From assembly GCF_921293095.1 (NCBI RefSeq), contig NC_060247.1:49945111-50009110 (forward strand): DNA of 64,000 nucleotides, given 5' to 3'. Below are positions 14,590 to 25,870 of the stretch, one piece after another. Every line of letters starts with the position of its first letter. The stretch's first letter is position 1. This DNA comes from Ischnura elegans (Eukaryota; Arthropoda; Insecta; Odonata; Coenagrionidae). The notes beneath the pieces were generated by a model. That model saw only the letters and a list, made by a program, of their open reading frames with translations, had not been told where the DNA came from and did no database searches. The position numbers were made by a program, and so were the translations under genes.

Positions 14590-14841
14590 ATAAAAGCATC
14601 TACGGACAAAATAAACGGTTTTATTAGGAATTTTAAGTGAAGCATGCTTCTTTATGGTTGTGAGGCTTGGGGTGATTACAGCAGCGGAGATATCTCGGTT
14701 GGAAGCATTCGAAATGTGGTAGGTATTATCGTAGAATGATTAAAATCAAATGGATAAATTGTGTGAGGAATGCGGAACAACTTGGACGAGTAGGAGAAAA
14801 GACAAGTCCTAGAAGAACCTTAGATAAAAGACGGGACAATA
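14590..14841 (+). mobile_element. LINE fragment: reverse-transcriptase C-terminal region, 5' of the MITE
   Basis: Translation yields SMLLYGCEAW (14643-14672), then ISRLEAFEMWYYRRMIKIKW, INCVRNAEQLGRVGEKTSP and RRTLDKRRDN. This is the usual LLYGCExW...LEAFExWCYRRMLKIxW...RVGExRTLLxTI order. Frames shift twice. It continues beyond the MITE at 15234. Confidence 0.65.
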
Positions 14842-15233
14842 GGATGGTTTCCTATTTTTTTATTGACTAATCGAAACATTATTACTCCTGGAGTACGTAT
14901 TTCACGCTTTTAGATTTTTAAATGACGATATCTATTTTTCGCAATTGAATGAAAAGTGAAAATTTTCACCGTGTGAGGCCACCTTGGTGCGAGGCTATGA
15001 GCGCCGATACGATGCAGGCTGCTGGCAGGTAGCAGAGTACCCTTCTAGCAGATAGCGCTTGGCTTAAATAAGGATTATTAATACCCTATCAAACGAAGGA
15101 AACTTTCCGATCATTGGCAATTTTAATAAGTGATTATTAAGAGATGTTTCCCTGAGCTCTGTGCCACATGCATGCATTGGTAATCTCAGACGATGTCAAA
15201 CTCGTGTAGCATCTAGGTCCCAGTGACGTCACG
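14842..15233 (+). mobile_element. MITE family A, copy 2, 3'-truncated, inserted in a LINE
   Basis: Begins GGATGGTTTCC after TA, in parallel with the other two copies, and stops abruptly after the TGACGTCA motif (15224-15231), lacking the last 170 bp or so. LINE coding remnants of one family lie immediately on both sides, in the same orientation, so this copy interrupted the LINE or was captured with it. Confidence 0.7.
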
Positions 15234-15410
15234 TTAAGGATGGCTAGAAGGGAAGAACGGCAGCGGTAGACCACGGATGACATAGTTAGCGCAGGTGATG
15301 AAAGATATATAGCAGAAGAACTATGAAGGTGGTAGAATAATAGCCGATAAGAAAATTGAGTGGAGAGCTGCGTCAAACCAATCTTAGAATTGATGACTGT
15401 AGATGATGAA
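15234..15410 (+). mobile_element. LINE fragment: extreme C-terminus, 3' of the MITE
   Basis: EGKNGSGRPRMT appears at about 15252-15288, and KKIEWRAASNQS at about 15350-15387. These are the GKxGRGRPR and EWRAASNQS end motifs of the same LINE family as the piece upstream of the MITE. The homologous tail is seen again on the minus strand at 62540-62880. Confidence 0.6.
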
Positions 15411-17103
15411 TTTTCGAATGTAATTTCGGCTTCATTTTTCTATGTATTGAGTTGCATTAAGATAAGGAACACAAGTTATCATGAAAAGCTCTCTCCATTA
15501 TTTCAGTCCCAACCCTCGTTCTAATAAAGGTAAAATTTTGTAATACGAATTAAAGGACAGAAACACGAGGGAACGTACTTAATGAATTGAAAGGGATGAA
15601 TTCAACTTCAGCTTATTTCCTCCACAGGTTGGAAAATCCATATTTTCTCGCGCTATAGAATGTGACTAGCGTGAAATATAAATATGTATCATGATTGTCC
15701 ATACCAGGATGTAGCTGAATAAATTGTATTTAGTTTGGATTAATAGTCCAAGAAAATCGAAGGAAAATCTTTTCTACAAATTGTTGAATACCATTAATTA
15801 AATTGGTCATTCCTACGAAAAATCAATCCTCCAAAGGGAGGTTTTTAATACGTTAAAGAGCAGTCATTGGCTTTCTATAGCATATAAAATTATTGTCGAT
15901 TCATAAAACTTTCCGAATAATTATTAAAGATAGATATATATTATATAGCTTGGTAATTAGAGCTCTTAAGCTAATGTCATACGTTGAATGTCCAGCTTTC
16001 AATGTATGAGGGTGAATATTAAACGATGATAAATTTTATATTAAGGCATGCCATAAAATCATTTTATGGGAAGAGTCGTGACAGTTCAGAAGCAAACAAC
16101 TGTTTATACTCCCATACTACTGGTATCTTCTCGCATGAAAACATCATCATGGCGATTTAGTCATGAGCAAGTTTCTTCCCGAGACAATAGGTTAAAAAAA
16201 ACTGCACCAACTTTAAACGACACCAACCACGATTTCGTGACCCTTTTATGATATACCTAGCACTTAGCCTGTAAAACACATTCTCCTCTTGACCATAATG
16301 CAATACAGCCTGGTACAAAAACACGGTTGTATGACACTGAAAACGACGATGGATTAATGATGGGGCCAAATCGATAATAAGTCCCAAACTCATCGATAAT
16401 TAACAATGAAGCATTTCAATTTCCCCATAATATACCGGACGTAATGAATTTCTCAGCCAAGAGTAACATCAGAATAACCATGGCACTTATTTTTAGGTAA
16501 AGGAAGAAACACACGCGGGACACTATTTTTTCAGTTGCCCTAGAGAAACTCAGTATAATAAAATAACAGTCGGCACAATCAATTTTGAAAAATAAGGCAT
16601 TCTTTGTTTAGTGTGCCTTTGATGAGTGACTATTTTTGAATCGAAAAAAATACGGCACAGAATTACCCCACGTATGCAGTAGGTATAAACGTGAAAAAAG
16701 GTGTGAATTAGGTCATTTCCATAAAAATTTCAACCCATGCAAATATAAGAAACAAAAATTTCACATTAAAAGAGGTGGTGTGCTGGAGAGAGAAGGTAAA
16801 TTCGAAAACTTCGAGGCCCGAATAGAGAAATGTCTTTTTCCCAAAAACAAACTAATACATTGTTCGTTAAACATCGATAAAAATGATAAAATTAAAATTT
16901 AGGCAGTTTACTTCACTAATTTCGGAGCTACTAGCTAATTTAATGCTGTAATGAAAGCTACATCAAAGTAGCTACAGTGCGCCAATGACTCAATAAAATG
17001 GAGAAAAAATTTTTACAAATGCAAAGATTGAATTATCTACACTCTTAGCACCATAAATTTGCTTTTTACCGTAGTGAATGTTATCTACAATGGCAAAATA
17101 TTT
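15411..17103. other. Intergenic; one 88-codon ORF of doubtful meaning
   Basis: AT-rich. The plus-strand ORF 16636-16902 encodes a Lys- and Cys/His-containing peptide with a C-x8-C spacing, but the remaining CCCH zinc ligands are absent. No splice signals or start context support expression. Confidence 0.3.
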
Positions 17104-17590
17104 TTATAAAAAATAAGCGAGAGGAGTTTGTGCTGAACCTCGCAATCGCGAACGGATCTCCTTAAGATAGCAGATAGACGAAATCATAAGTCGCGGCACA
17201 GCTTCTTTCTCGTGTTCCTGCACTGCCCAAAGAACAGGTTCCCCGGCAGAGATACACTTCCGTCTTGAGGTTTTCGTAAGCCCCGGCCGACTTCGAGAAA
17301 GTTGACCATGGAAATAAAAAAACCGCGTGGCGTGTTCTGGCCGCCTGCTCGAAGCGAGCCTCATGATAGGCTGACGCAGGATCTCGCCACCCCGAAACAC
17401 ATTTGTCCTCGCACGTAAAATAAAAGAAGAACGCGATGTAGACGCCAATGTCACGGTATCGTCCGATGTTCCTTACCGCTCTCGTCACAACCGAGGGAGT
17501 GTCAAGGTGACAAAAAGTGCTCCACATAAGACTAGGAAATAATAGCAGCAATTGACTGAGCATTATCTGATAGGCAACAAGTGATAACAC
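17104..17590 (-). other. GC-richer block with two overlapping minus-strand ORFs (116 and 142 codons)
   Basis: The block is clearly more GC- and CpG-rich than its surroundings. It contains a 142-codon ORF (17162-17590) overlapping a 116-codon ORF (17104-17454) in another frame. The longer one starts with a hydrophobic segment (QLLLLFPSLMWSTF) followed by a Cys- and Arg-containing region. Neither matches a family I know. Two long overlapping frames usually mean few stop codons because of GC content. It could be an unannotated exon, a 5' UTR or a relic. Confidence 0.2.
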
Positions 17591-17599
17591 GCATACATT

Positions 17600-18400
17600 A
17601 CCAATGGTATAATGACGAGAGTAACGGTATTAATTATCGCCTCAGGATACACGGGAGAGGACCATGAGGATATACCCAGGTGCTTAACATGGGTAAACAA
17701 TATTAACCATAGTAATAAATACTATCTTGCTTACCGACGCTAAAATAAAAATTATGAATTTGCACAACATACTCGCACGATTTTGGCTTTGTTTACACGC
17801 CTTCCTGAATAAAGAAAAAAATTCATAAATCTATTGATTTGAAAAAAAAATTACAGGTTTTATTCAATGAAAATCATCATATTAAAAGGAAGTTCTAAAA
17901 AATAGATAGCTTTTACACAGACAACATTTATTAATGCGAGAATATAAAATAATTATTTTCACTCACGATTTCGTAAATGAAAACAACGGTAACATTTTAT
18001 CACATGAAGTAACACAGTGATAAAATCACGGACACTAACTATTGTACCGTGCAGTAACGTTATTATCAATCGCCTTAGGATATTCAGAAGAGGATGAAGA
18101 CATTGCCGGCGGGCTCATCTTGCATAAAAATCTTAACCTTAATACTTCCTCCGCCAACCAAAGGAAAAACGAAATTTACCAGTTATGCACAAAAAACAAG
18201 TTTGGACGACTGATGATAATAAGAATTTCTGCATCGCCCTGATTAGAAAAATAAGCTTTAAAACTACATTCAATGGAAAACTTCATATTAAAGGAAATAA
18301 ACATTTCGACACATTTTACACATATTACTGTTATTAATATGGAGATCTGACGTAATTGTAATCCACTCCCGGTTTCATTAAAGCAAAATAGCTTCACCAA
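17600..18400 (+). repeat. Diverged tandem duplication, unit about 430 bp
   Basis: Sequence around 17620-17660 (GTAACGGTATTAATTATCGCC, CAGGATA, GAGGA) aligns with 18050-18100 (GTAACGTTATTATCAATCGCC, AGGATA, GAGGA), and later landmarks keep the same order at an offset near 430. Identity is low, so the duplication is old. Neither unit has a conserved reading frame. Confidence 0.5.
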
Positions 18401-20221
18401 TTATCTCACTTCCTTTTTTTCTGCACTGTTTTTACTGATGAAGCTTGAGAAATAAATAACACAAAGATACGTGTTTCACAAAATGCCCACCCATAGTCAT
18501 CATGTCCAAAAGAATTAATTACATTAACCTAGACGCCCCACAGCTTTGGTGCTAGGAAAGGGCAAAATGAGGTACACAAGTCACGCAAACAACAGCACGA
18601 TTTAGGTAATGACAGGGACGGCAGGGTAGGATACTACAAGAAAGAATTATTTGTAATAAGAACAAAAGATGAAGCATGAGATGAGAGAGTATATCTACAT
18701 CAACGGAAGGTATACTGTAGTCTACCTTTTATAACATTTAAATTAAGTTTTCAAACCGTCACAGATAAGATTACTGAACTAGAGGCACTCGCAAAATCTT
18801 ATAATAACATTTTAAGGCTAATTAAAAGTACATAAAATATCTCGCCGCAACCGAAAAATTAATACGTGCTCACGGAATATCTCCTCCCCATACCTATCAG
18901 AATATAAGTGATTAAGCATAAATAAGTAACTCCACACCCTCCAGACAATAAAAAATAACGCAGAAGTAGACTGAATCCGTTTCAAATTAGGGAGTATTAA
19001 CAAGGCATATCACCACCTCAGTAGCATCAATATGATTCACAACACTACGGCTTCCATAGAGGCGTTTCCACCAACCTCCATAACGGTCATACGACCACGG
19101 ATTCACACCAGAACAAAGCGATGTTTCTTAATCGCCAGTGAAAGCATCACAATTTCATAAATGTGCGCACACAATTGCAAAAGTGAGAGATAAAGTAATA
19201 CGCCAAGTCTTATTTAACTAATTTTCATAACTTCCATCATATGGTGCCACAAATATGAGGAAAAATAAGTAATTGACCCACTTCACGAGTGCGCATCCGA
19301 TGCACTTATTTACTGTCATTTTCTGATTTCTTAACTTATAAAACGGATTAAAATATTTTATTTCAATACCGAAATGAACAGCGATGGACGACAACCTTCG
19401 CTGAACTGGCGAGACCACTAGCCGAAAATAAAATGGGAAGCTGAGGAATCTAAGACCAACATCATAGGCTGAATAAAGAAAACATTTAGTCTGAATCATG
19501 GGCCAAATTATTGACGCAAAAAAGCAATCGACATACCCACTATCGGATAAATCTAAAGCTGGATCAAGATACGAGCAGTGATATTATCAGATATTCACTC
19601 TAGTCAATTAATATAAGGTATCGAAAAAACTAGACGTAAATATGTGACAGAGAGAACTCGATATTAGCAACCATTAGTAAGATTTTTACAAATATCGTGA
19701 GCGCCAACGTTTTTTTCATCTACATTCTTAGTTGTGAATGGATTGAGACAATGACTACAAAGATTCGAAGAAAGCATTAATCGCCTATACTTAGATTTAA
19801 ATTACAATTCATCCCAATCCATTATTCATTTAAATATAATTTAGCAAAATATTCATTCTCTCCAACGACTAAAAATATATTTCTGATGACACTACACCAT
19901 AACGGATACATAAATAATTGGTTAAAAGCGGAGACACTGAGGGTGTCGCGACAAATTTTACGGCGTCGCCTTGGCCCCATTCCACTTACGCCTGAGACGA
20001 AAAAGGTCAGCAGATAGCAACCACTAACTTTATCCTGATTGTTATTCCTGAGCGAGTTTAAATGAGGTGCGGTTTCGTAACGTATCCTGACAAGGATAAC
20101 AGGCATTATCTCCACATTCACGACTTCAGAAATGCAGATAACCAAAACCGCGTAACTAAGCGGGCAAAATATGAAACGGGGTCATTTTACGCTCACTGAA
20201 GCAAGGCAGCAGTAAAACAAG
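18401..20221. other. Intergenic, nothing recognisable
   Basis: AT-rich; minus ORFs at 19218-19499 and 19822-20145 have no recognisable content. Confidence 0.4.
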
Positions 20222-20287
20222 AACGGCAAATTAGAAGCTAACACAATATTTTCCTCAAAATATTGTGTTAGCTTCTAATTTGCCGTT
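20222..20287. repeat. Perfect 31-bp inverted repeat with a 4-nt loop
   Basis: The arms 20222-20252 and 20257-20287 (starting AACGGCAAATTAGAAG) are perfectly complementary around CCTC. No TIR element or gene surrounds it. It could be a fold-back element, a template-switch product or a hairpin precursor. Confidence 0.85.
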
Positions 20288-21158
20288 AATAAATAAAAAC
20301 TTCTCCGTTGGCCACAGGTGCCGAAATTTTTCCCAATCCAGCGTTTCCGTTTCAGAGGGTTCATCACTCATACAAGACTGGTCTTATTTCAAGAAAAATT
20401 AGTCCTCTAAAAATTCTTTACCATCTTGAAGTTTCCGAATAGGAACCATAAGAAGTAAATCATTGCCGACATAGACCCTGGATATCGAATTTGAAAATTT
20501 TACCTCCGTATTTCCTCCGGTGTAAAATTTCCATTTTTGCTATAAAGGCAAATGTTGCCTTGAATCTATTTAATTTACCCTGAAATGTAAAGATAATAAT
20601 CGTAAGATTTAGACGAGCGATTCCTCGCGAAATGTGAGAAAACACTACGGTTCGAGAGGGAGTAATGGTTCCTCGTAAGAAGTTCAGTAGAATTTCAACC
20701 TTCCCTATAGTATAACGAATCTCTATCACCTCTTGGTCGAAAGAAAATTAGGTGATAATGGAAGGTTTGTATCATCAATGGTACTTTTATAGACGTTGTG
20801 ACATGCTCTTTTTTAATTTCTTCAATTCTGCAAACTGTTTCCCCAGTATTAAATTGACCGCGCCAGTAAGGGATAAATAAAATTATTGGAGTTCAATGTC
20901 CGCACGAAAAAAGGGGAAAAAATGGAGGAAGCAAAGCAAAATAAGGTCAGAATCACATCTGAGACAAAACGCCCCAGGTTTTCGAACCCAATAGGTCCTC
21001 CGAGAAGTCCTCAGATATGAATTAAAATTGAGACCCAAACGACCTGAGAAATAAGAGCGATGATGAATTTTAAGGAGTAAGTTTCCGAAGCGTTCGTTTC
21101 TTTGAGTAAAGGTGTCGGTGGCGTTTATTATGACCGCAAGCCTACTAGTATACTTATA

Positions 21159-21799
21159 CAGGGTTCCCACCCTAACTTAGTTATAAAATTCACGGTTTTT
21201 TCCAGGTTTTCACGGTCTAAATATCATCAAATTTACGGTCTGTTGATAAGCCATTTTAGGCAGAAATATTGACGACGTAACAATCACCGCCCGCAAGTTA
21301 ACTAAAAATTTATCAACCGCGACAGGCGCCGTGAATTCAAACGTAGCAATGGAAGTGCTATTTCTCATGATGTCGCCTATCGATATCAAAATTTCGGCGA
21401 AGCTTAAGGTTGTGAGTGGCAAAATTGAGGGATCAGTGAGGTAGGGAAGTAAAGAAGAGTCTGATTTTTCGTCATGGTTAAGGAACACTTTGTTTGCCGG
21501 TCTTCCAATCACAGGCTCAAGATCAATGTGTCGTCATGGCACAAGGACCAATAATTGCACTTCGAATATACGTGCGGAGATAAATGTGAGGACAGTGTCT
21601 GTATGTGGCTCGGCCTTGAAACATGATTGGAATATCATTTTTTCTTTTGATCTGTCAATTGTATTTCTTTTTCCATAAGTATGAGAGATTTTTAAGGTTT
21701 TATGATGAAATTCACGGCTATTTCCAGGTTTTTTCACGGTAGACGAAATTCACGCCTTATTCACGGTTTTAAGGTTATCACGGTTGAATGGGAACCCTG
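21159..21799. mobile_element. TIR element with CAGGGTTCCCA termini (hAT-like MITE)
   Basis: Starts CAGGGTTCCCACC and ends with the inverse TGGGAACCCTG. Subterminal motifs such as TTCCAGGTTTTCACGGT recur near both ends in direct, not inverted, orientation. Elements with these ends are common in animals and usually placed near hAT; that placement is from memory. A clean 8-bp target duplication is not visible; only TTATA is shared by the flanks. No transposase was recognised. Confidence 0.65.
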
Positions 21800-22523
21800 T
21801 TATATATGTTAGGTTTTCTCAGTGCGTTTCATTATTCCACGTTCGACAAAAAATATTAATAAAAAGCATGGCGAAACTGCCATGAGTTTAACGTAAGACA
21901 GCAGAGCAGCAAGAAAACAAAAAATGAAAAGACCCTAGGGAATAAACGAATGAATCCACGAAGAAAATTTGGAGAAATCACCAAAAATTTTATGCAAGAC
22001 ACAAAAAAAATACCAAAATGAAAGTACACACGACTGGTTTTTTCACAGAGAATTCAATCCTTGTTGCGCATGATTTCGCACCTGGGAGCGATACTGGGCA
22101 TAGAGTCATGCAATGCTCTGAAAATGAGGCTTTACACGATTCTAAGAGCTTTACCACCTGGCAGTTAGTTTAGGTTTAGGAGATACAAAGTTCATACAGG
22201 GGCTTAACTAGATAATGCCGCATCTTCAAAATCATTTTTTTCTAAAATTTTTGAAATAACCAAATTAACACGTGAGTGGCAATACACCACTCTTGAAATG
22301 TGTCAGGCCAGCTGCTTAGCTTGAACCCTCGCAGCTAAGGTCTAAAAGTGTGTTTAAACGATGTATTTACCAGCGTTGGTACCAGTTGGTAGATGCGAAA
22401 ACAAATTTATCATTCAAATCGCGCCGTGTAAGCACCCAATATTGCACACATCCCTGAATGCATGTCCTGGAAAGAGCCGCTTTCCTATTTTCATGAAGCT
22501 ATACTAGCATTACTGTCGCCACT

Positions 22524-22960
22524 CAGGGCCGACTTTAGATGAAAATAGGACGTAGGCTATTCCGCTTACAAGGCCCTTTTATATCCCTTTTTAAGATTGT
22601 AAATTACACGAGAGATAATAAAATACATCATTAATGTGATATATATCGCTATGTTAAATTAAACATATTGAGATCGTTAATAACCTTTACAAAAAGTGTG
22701 CCACGAAAAATAGAGAAAAGTCGAGAGCACTTATTAGACATTTATTCACAGCAACATAACCAATGATTATAACCAATGCATTTTAATATTTATTTATTAG
22801 ACATGTGCGTAGAATTTAGTTTTCGGTTCAGTGTTTTAGTGTTCACTGTTTTTAGAATCGAGTAATTTTCATTTTACTAACAATTTGAATGTAGGCCCCT
22901 CTTGATATTGAGGCCCTAAGCTGAAGCCCAGTTAGCCTATACGAAAATCCGGCCCGGCTG
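22524..22960. mobile_element. hAT-like MITE (CAGGGCCG termini)
   Basis: About 437 bp from CAGGGCCGACTTTAG to the near-inverse AAATCCGGCCCGGCTG. A further inner inverted match (GTAGGC / GCCTA) supports the pairing. Target duplications are not convincing, so the copy is old or its ends are slightly misplaced. Non-coding. Confidence 0.55.
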
Positions 22961-22993
22961 CCAAGTACTTGCCGACGCATTCCCCGAGTTTTA

Positions 22994-24262
22994 AGGCCTG
23001 GTTACACGGTGCATTAACCCGTACGGGTTAATGTATGAATGCGTGTCTGTTTGCATGTCTGAATTCATGGACGTTTGCGTGAACGAGGAGCATGAATGAG
23101 CGGTTACACGGTACATGCGTTCGCACAAGTTTTCACACATTTTCTCGTAACGCGAGGCGTTTAGTTTTTGTTTATTCCCTTTACAGTGCGCAAAATTTAA
23201 ATCTGAAAACAGTATCATTAGGTAGGAAGCAGACGATACCTACCAGAAAATAATTCCCTTTTCGTTGTTTCCTGTAGGCATTTTGTACGAATATTTGCGC
23301 TGTCGTGTAAACAGTGGTTTTCATTGTAGTTGCCGAAGTTGTTTCATTTCGTGCCAGTAATATTTATTTAATATTTATTGTTACCGCTCGCTTAATGCTA
23401 TATCTCAATAGTACTCTATTTATTTCAAACCGTTATCAAAGTTAATACTTAGGCCGAAAATTTGTAGACGCATCTTGTTTTTAAGCCGTGTTTACCAAAC
23501 ATTTTTCTGTCATCTGTTTCACTGAGTGTAGATGATGTATGAGAGTAGATATTTTTAATACTTTGTTCTACTTTTGTCCGGGACGTTTATAAAGTTAAGA
23601 AGATATTTGCTGTTGATGGAAAAGATGTTGGTTTAGAGGTCTTGTCGATTTATGAACTTGCGTAATGTGAGTCGTATTTTTGTGTTGGGCCAGCGCATTC
23701 CTCACCTCGGACGTATAAAAGGTAGAGTTGTCGTTAATTCGTAAGATATTAATTATGTTTAAATGTGTTCTATAAGTCGTATGATAGCCGTTGTATTTCA
23801 CAAATGTCGTGTTGAAAACTCTGCGATAACCTCATCGATTGTTTTGTTCCGGCATAATACAACCAATAAGATATAATAGGCATAAACTTGGTATGTCCGG
23901 CATACATACAGGGATAATCTATACGAATATTAGTGTAGATGCAAATGCTGAGTTTGTGGTAGGATTCAAGCACTTACGATACAGTACAAATGAACAAATA
24001 CGCCTAAAGAGTTACTGAATAGCCAAGACGGCCGTGGAATAGCCCTGCAGATGACAACTAAATGTGTCGTTTCCCACCAGGTGGCTCTGTTATCAACTTG
24101 TGCGAATGCATGAACGAAATTAGAACATGTTCTATTTTCCGTTCACGCGTTCATGCATTTGGACATTTTGGGGTGGTTACACGGTGAATTTTTCCGTTCA
24201 TTCTCGCGTTCATACATTTAGACATTAACCCGTACGGGTTAATGCACCGTGTAACCAGGGCT
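22994..24262. mobile_element. PIF/Harbinger-type non-autonomous element with palindrome-bearing TIRs
   Basis: A 1269-bp element with about 40-bp TIRs (AGGCCTGGTTACACGGTGC and its inverse), flanked by TTA at 22991-22993 and 24263-24265. Each TIR contains a perfect 22-bp palindrome centred on CCCGTACGGG (23012-23033 and 24223-24244). The interior is AT-rich with no recognisable transposase. It shares a subterminal segment with the 234-bp element at 8613, so the two belong to one family. Confidence 0.8.
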
Positions 24263-24366
24263 TTAGACGCAAAGGTATTTCACATTACCAAGCGGCACGG
24301 AACCTGGTTGCCACGAATGCGAGGTCTGGTTTTGGTGGTGCTGGAGAAACTGATAGGTAAAAACTC

Positions 24367-24468
24367 TTGAGACGAAGCTTGTAAAAAAATACGGAAAGCT
24401 GACTTAAAAACGAAAAGCTAGGCAAGCATGAAATAAGTCTCTTCACTTTCTCGGTGACGATTCAGCGT
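24367..24468 (+). repeat. Direct repeat, left copy (partner 25767-25870)
   Basis: About 102 bp starting TTGAGACGAAGCTTG recur 1.4 kb downstream with two single-base indels and one substitution. The intervening DNA includes the SINE at 24957. It could be a local segmental duplication or terminal direct repeats of a small element. No coding content was seen. Confidence 0.75.
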
Positions 24469-24956
24469 TACTTACACTCTGACATTCCTAAAAAGGAAGT
24501 GGGAGTGAAAGAAACGACTTTCTAATCAGTTTAAATATGCATGCATCTATACTTAAAGAGAGGCAAGAAATGTTCATTTAATTAATTTATCTCAAGCTTA
24601 GCAACTAAATACAGAGGAAATTAGTCATTGACTACTTCAACTTACTGACTCCCAAACCCATACACCTTCACTTAAAATAGCAGTTCCGTCAAATAAAATG
24701 GTAAAAATTATTACTATTATTTATTAAAAATTATTATTAATAAACCAGTTGACAGTACAACAAGTTTGACCATTTTATTCGGCATGCTGTTCCACCATAT
24801 CTCGCCAAACACAGTGAAACCAACCGTCGTTTCAGTTCGGTAAAATAAACTCTTCAAACGTTCGCGACGATATCTAGGTTAAAAATAACCAATATTGCCG
24901 CGACTGTGTCCTTTCTTGACTTATTTTCATTGTATGAGAGTAAATAAATAAATAAG

Positions 24957-25189
24957 GTAGCGTGGTAGCCTCGTGAGTATGGCGCTTGGCTGCCGATCGA
25001 GGGGTCCCGAGTTCAAATCCCGGGTGAAGACTTCGGACACCCCAAAAATCCTTGAAGCAGGAGGATGCCCAGGGAAAGGAAGTAGCCCCACAAACCTGAT
25101 TGTGTGAAATTTACTAGCCTATGGCTTAACTTGGGGAAGACCTTCTACCCTCTCCTATCCAAATCAACCTTCGGGTTGAATGAGCATGC
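24957..25189 (+). mobile_element. tRNA-derived SINE
   Basis: The 5' part resembles a tRNA with an A-box-like GTGGTAGCCTCGTGAGTATG and a B box GAGTTCAAATCCC. A non-tRNA body follows with GGACACCCC and CTACCCTCTCCTATCCAAAT. Flanking AAATAAG heptamers (24950-24956 and 25190-25196) are plausible target duplications. The same family recurs at 63841. Confidence 0.75.
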
Positions 25190-25766
25190 AAATAAGAAGC
25201 CAAGTGCAAGACTTAAAGAGCGGCGTGGCAGGCCAACGGGTAATTCAACATTAAATATGTTGTGAGCCAAGGGTGGGTGAGAAGCCAAGGGGTACCAGTG
25301 ATTATCTTTCTAAACGGAGTTAGGTACGGAAATTGACAAAAGAAATATTCAAGCACTTCGTGGCCAAGGGATACGAGTTAATCTCTGTTGTGTGCTGACA
25401 TCAAGGATAAATATCTGGAGGGGGCACTATTGGTTACGAGCGTGGTGCGAAGTGTGGCCGGAATGGGGGTGCATGGGTAGGACAAGCCGCGCCCGCTTTG
25501 ACCAAAACATTGACAATCCCGTAAGGGTCAATGCGTACTATTTGGTGAAATTTTTGGTCATAATTCGTTAATACGTTAAAGTAACTTATGGAACGCACAA
25601 TGTAAACATTTTTTTCTTACTTCGCTGGTAGGCTTCGCGAAATTATGACCCAAAAATCTTTTCCCAAGGAAAAATTATTATCATTCACCACGGTTACGAT
25701 CTACAACCAGCTCAGCTGAAAATAAAATTTTACGAGAGAAAACTAATCATTTACCTGCACTGATAT

Positions 25767-25870
25767 TTGAGACGAAGCTTGTAAAAAAAATACGGAAAGC
25801 TGACGTAAAAACGAAAAGCTAGGCAAGCATGAAATAAGTCTCTTTCACTTTCTCGGTGACGATTCAGCGT
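25767..25870 (+). repeat. Direct repeat, right copy (partner 24367-24468)
   Basis: A near-identical 104-bp copy of the upstream segment, ending GATTCAGCGT. Just beyond, CGGTGACG and CGTCACCG form a short inverted repeat unique to this copy. Confidence 0.75.

Noticed and set aside
16636-16902. 88-codon ORF with a C-x8-C spacing resembling the start of a CCCH zinc finger
   Set aside because: The third Cys and the His ligand are not conserved, there is one finger at most, and nothing supports transcription.
24957-25030. Possible tRNA gene (B box GAGTTCAAATCCC)
   Set aside because: There is no acceptor-stem pairing, a long non-tRNA tail follows and short direct repeats flank it: a SINE. The same reasoning applies at 59085 and 63841.
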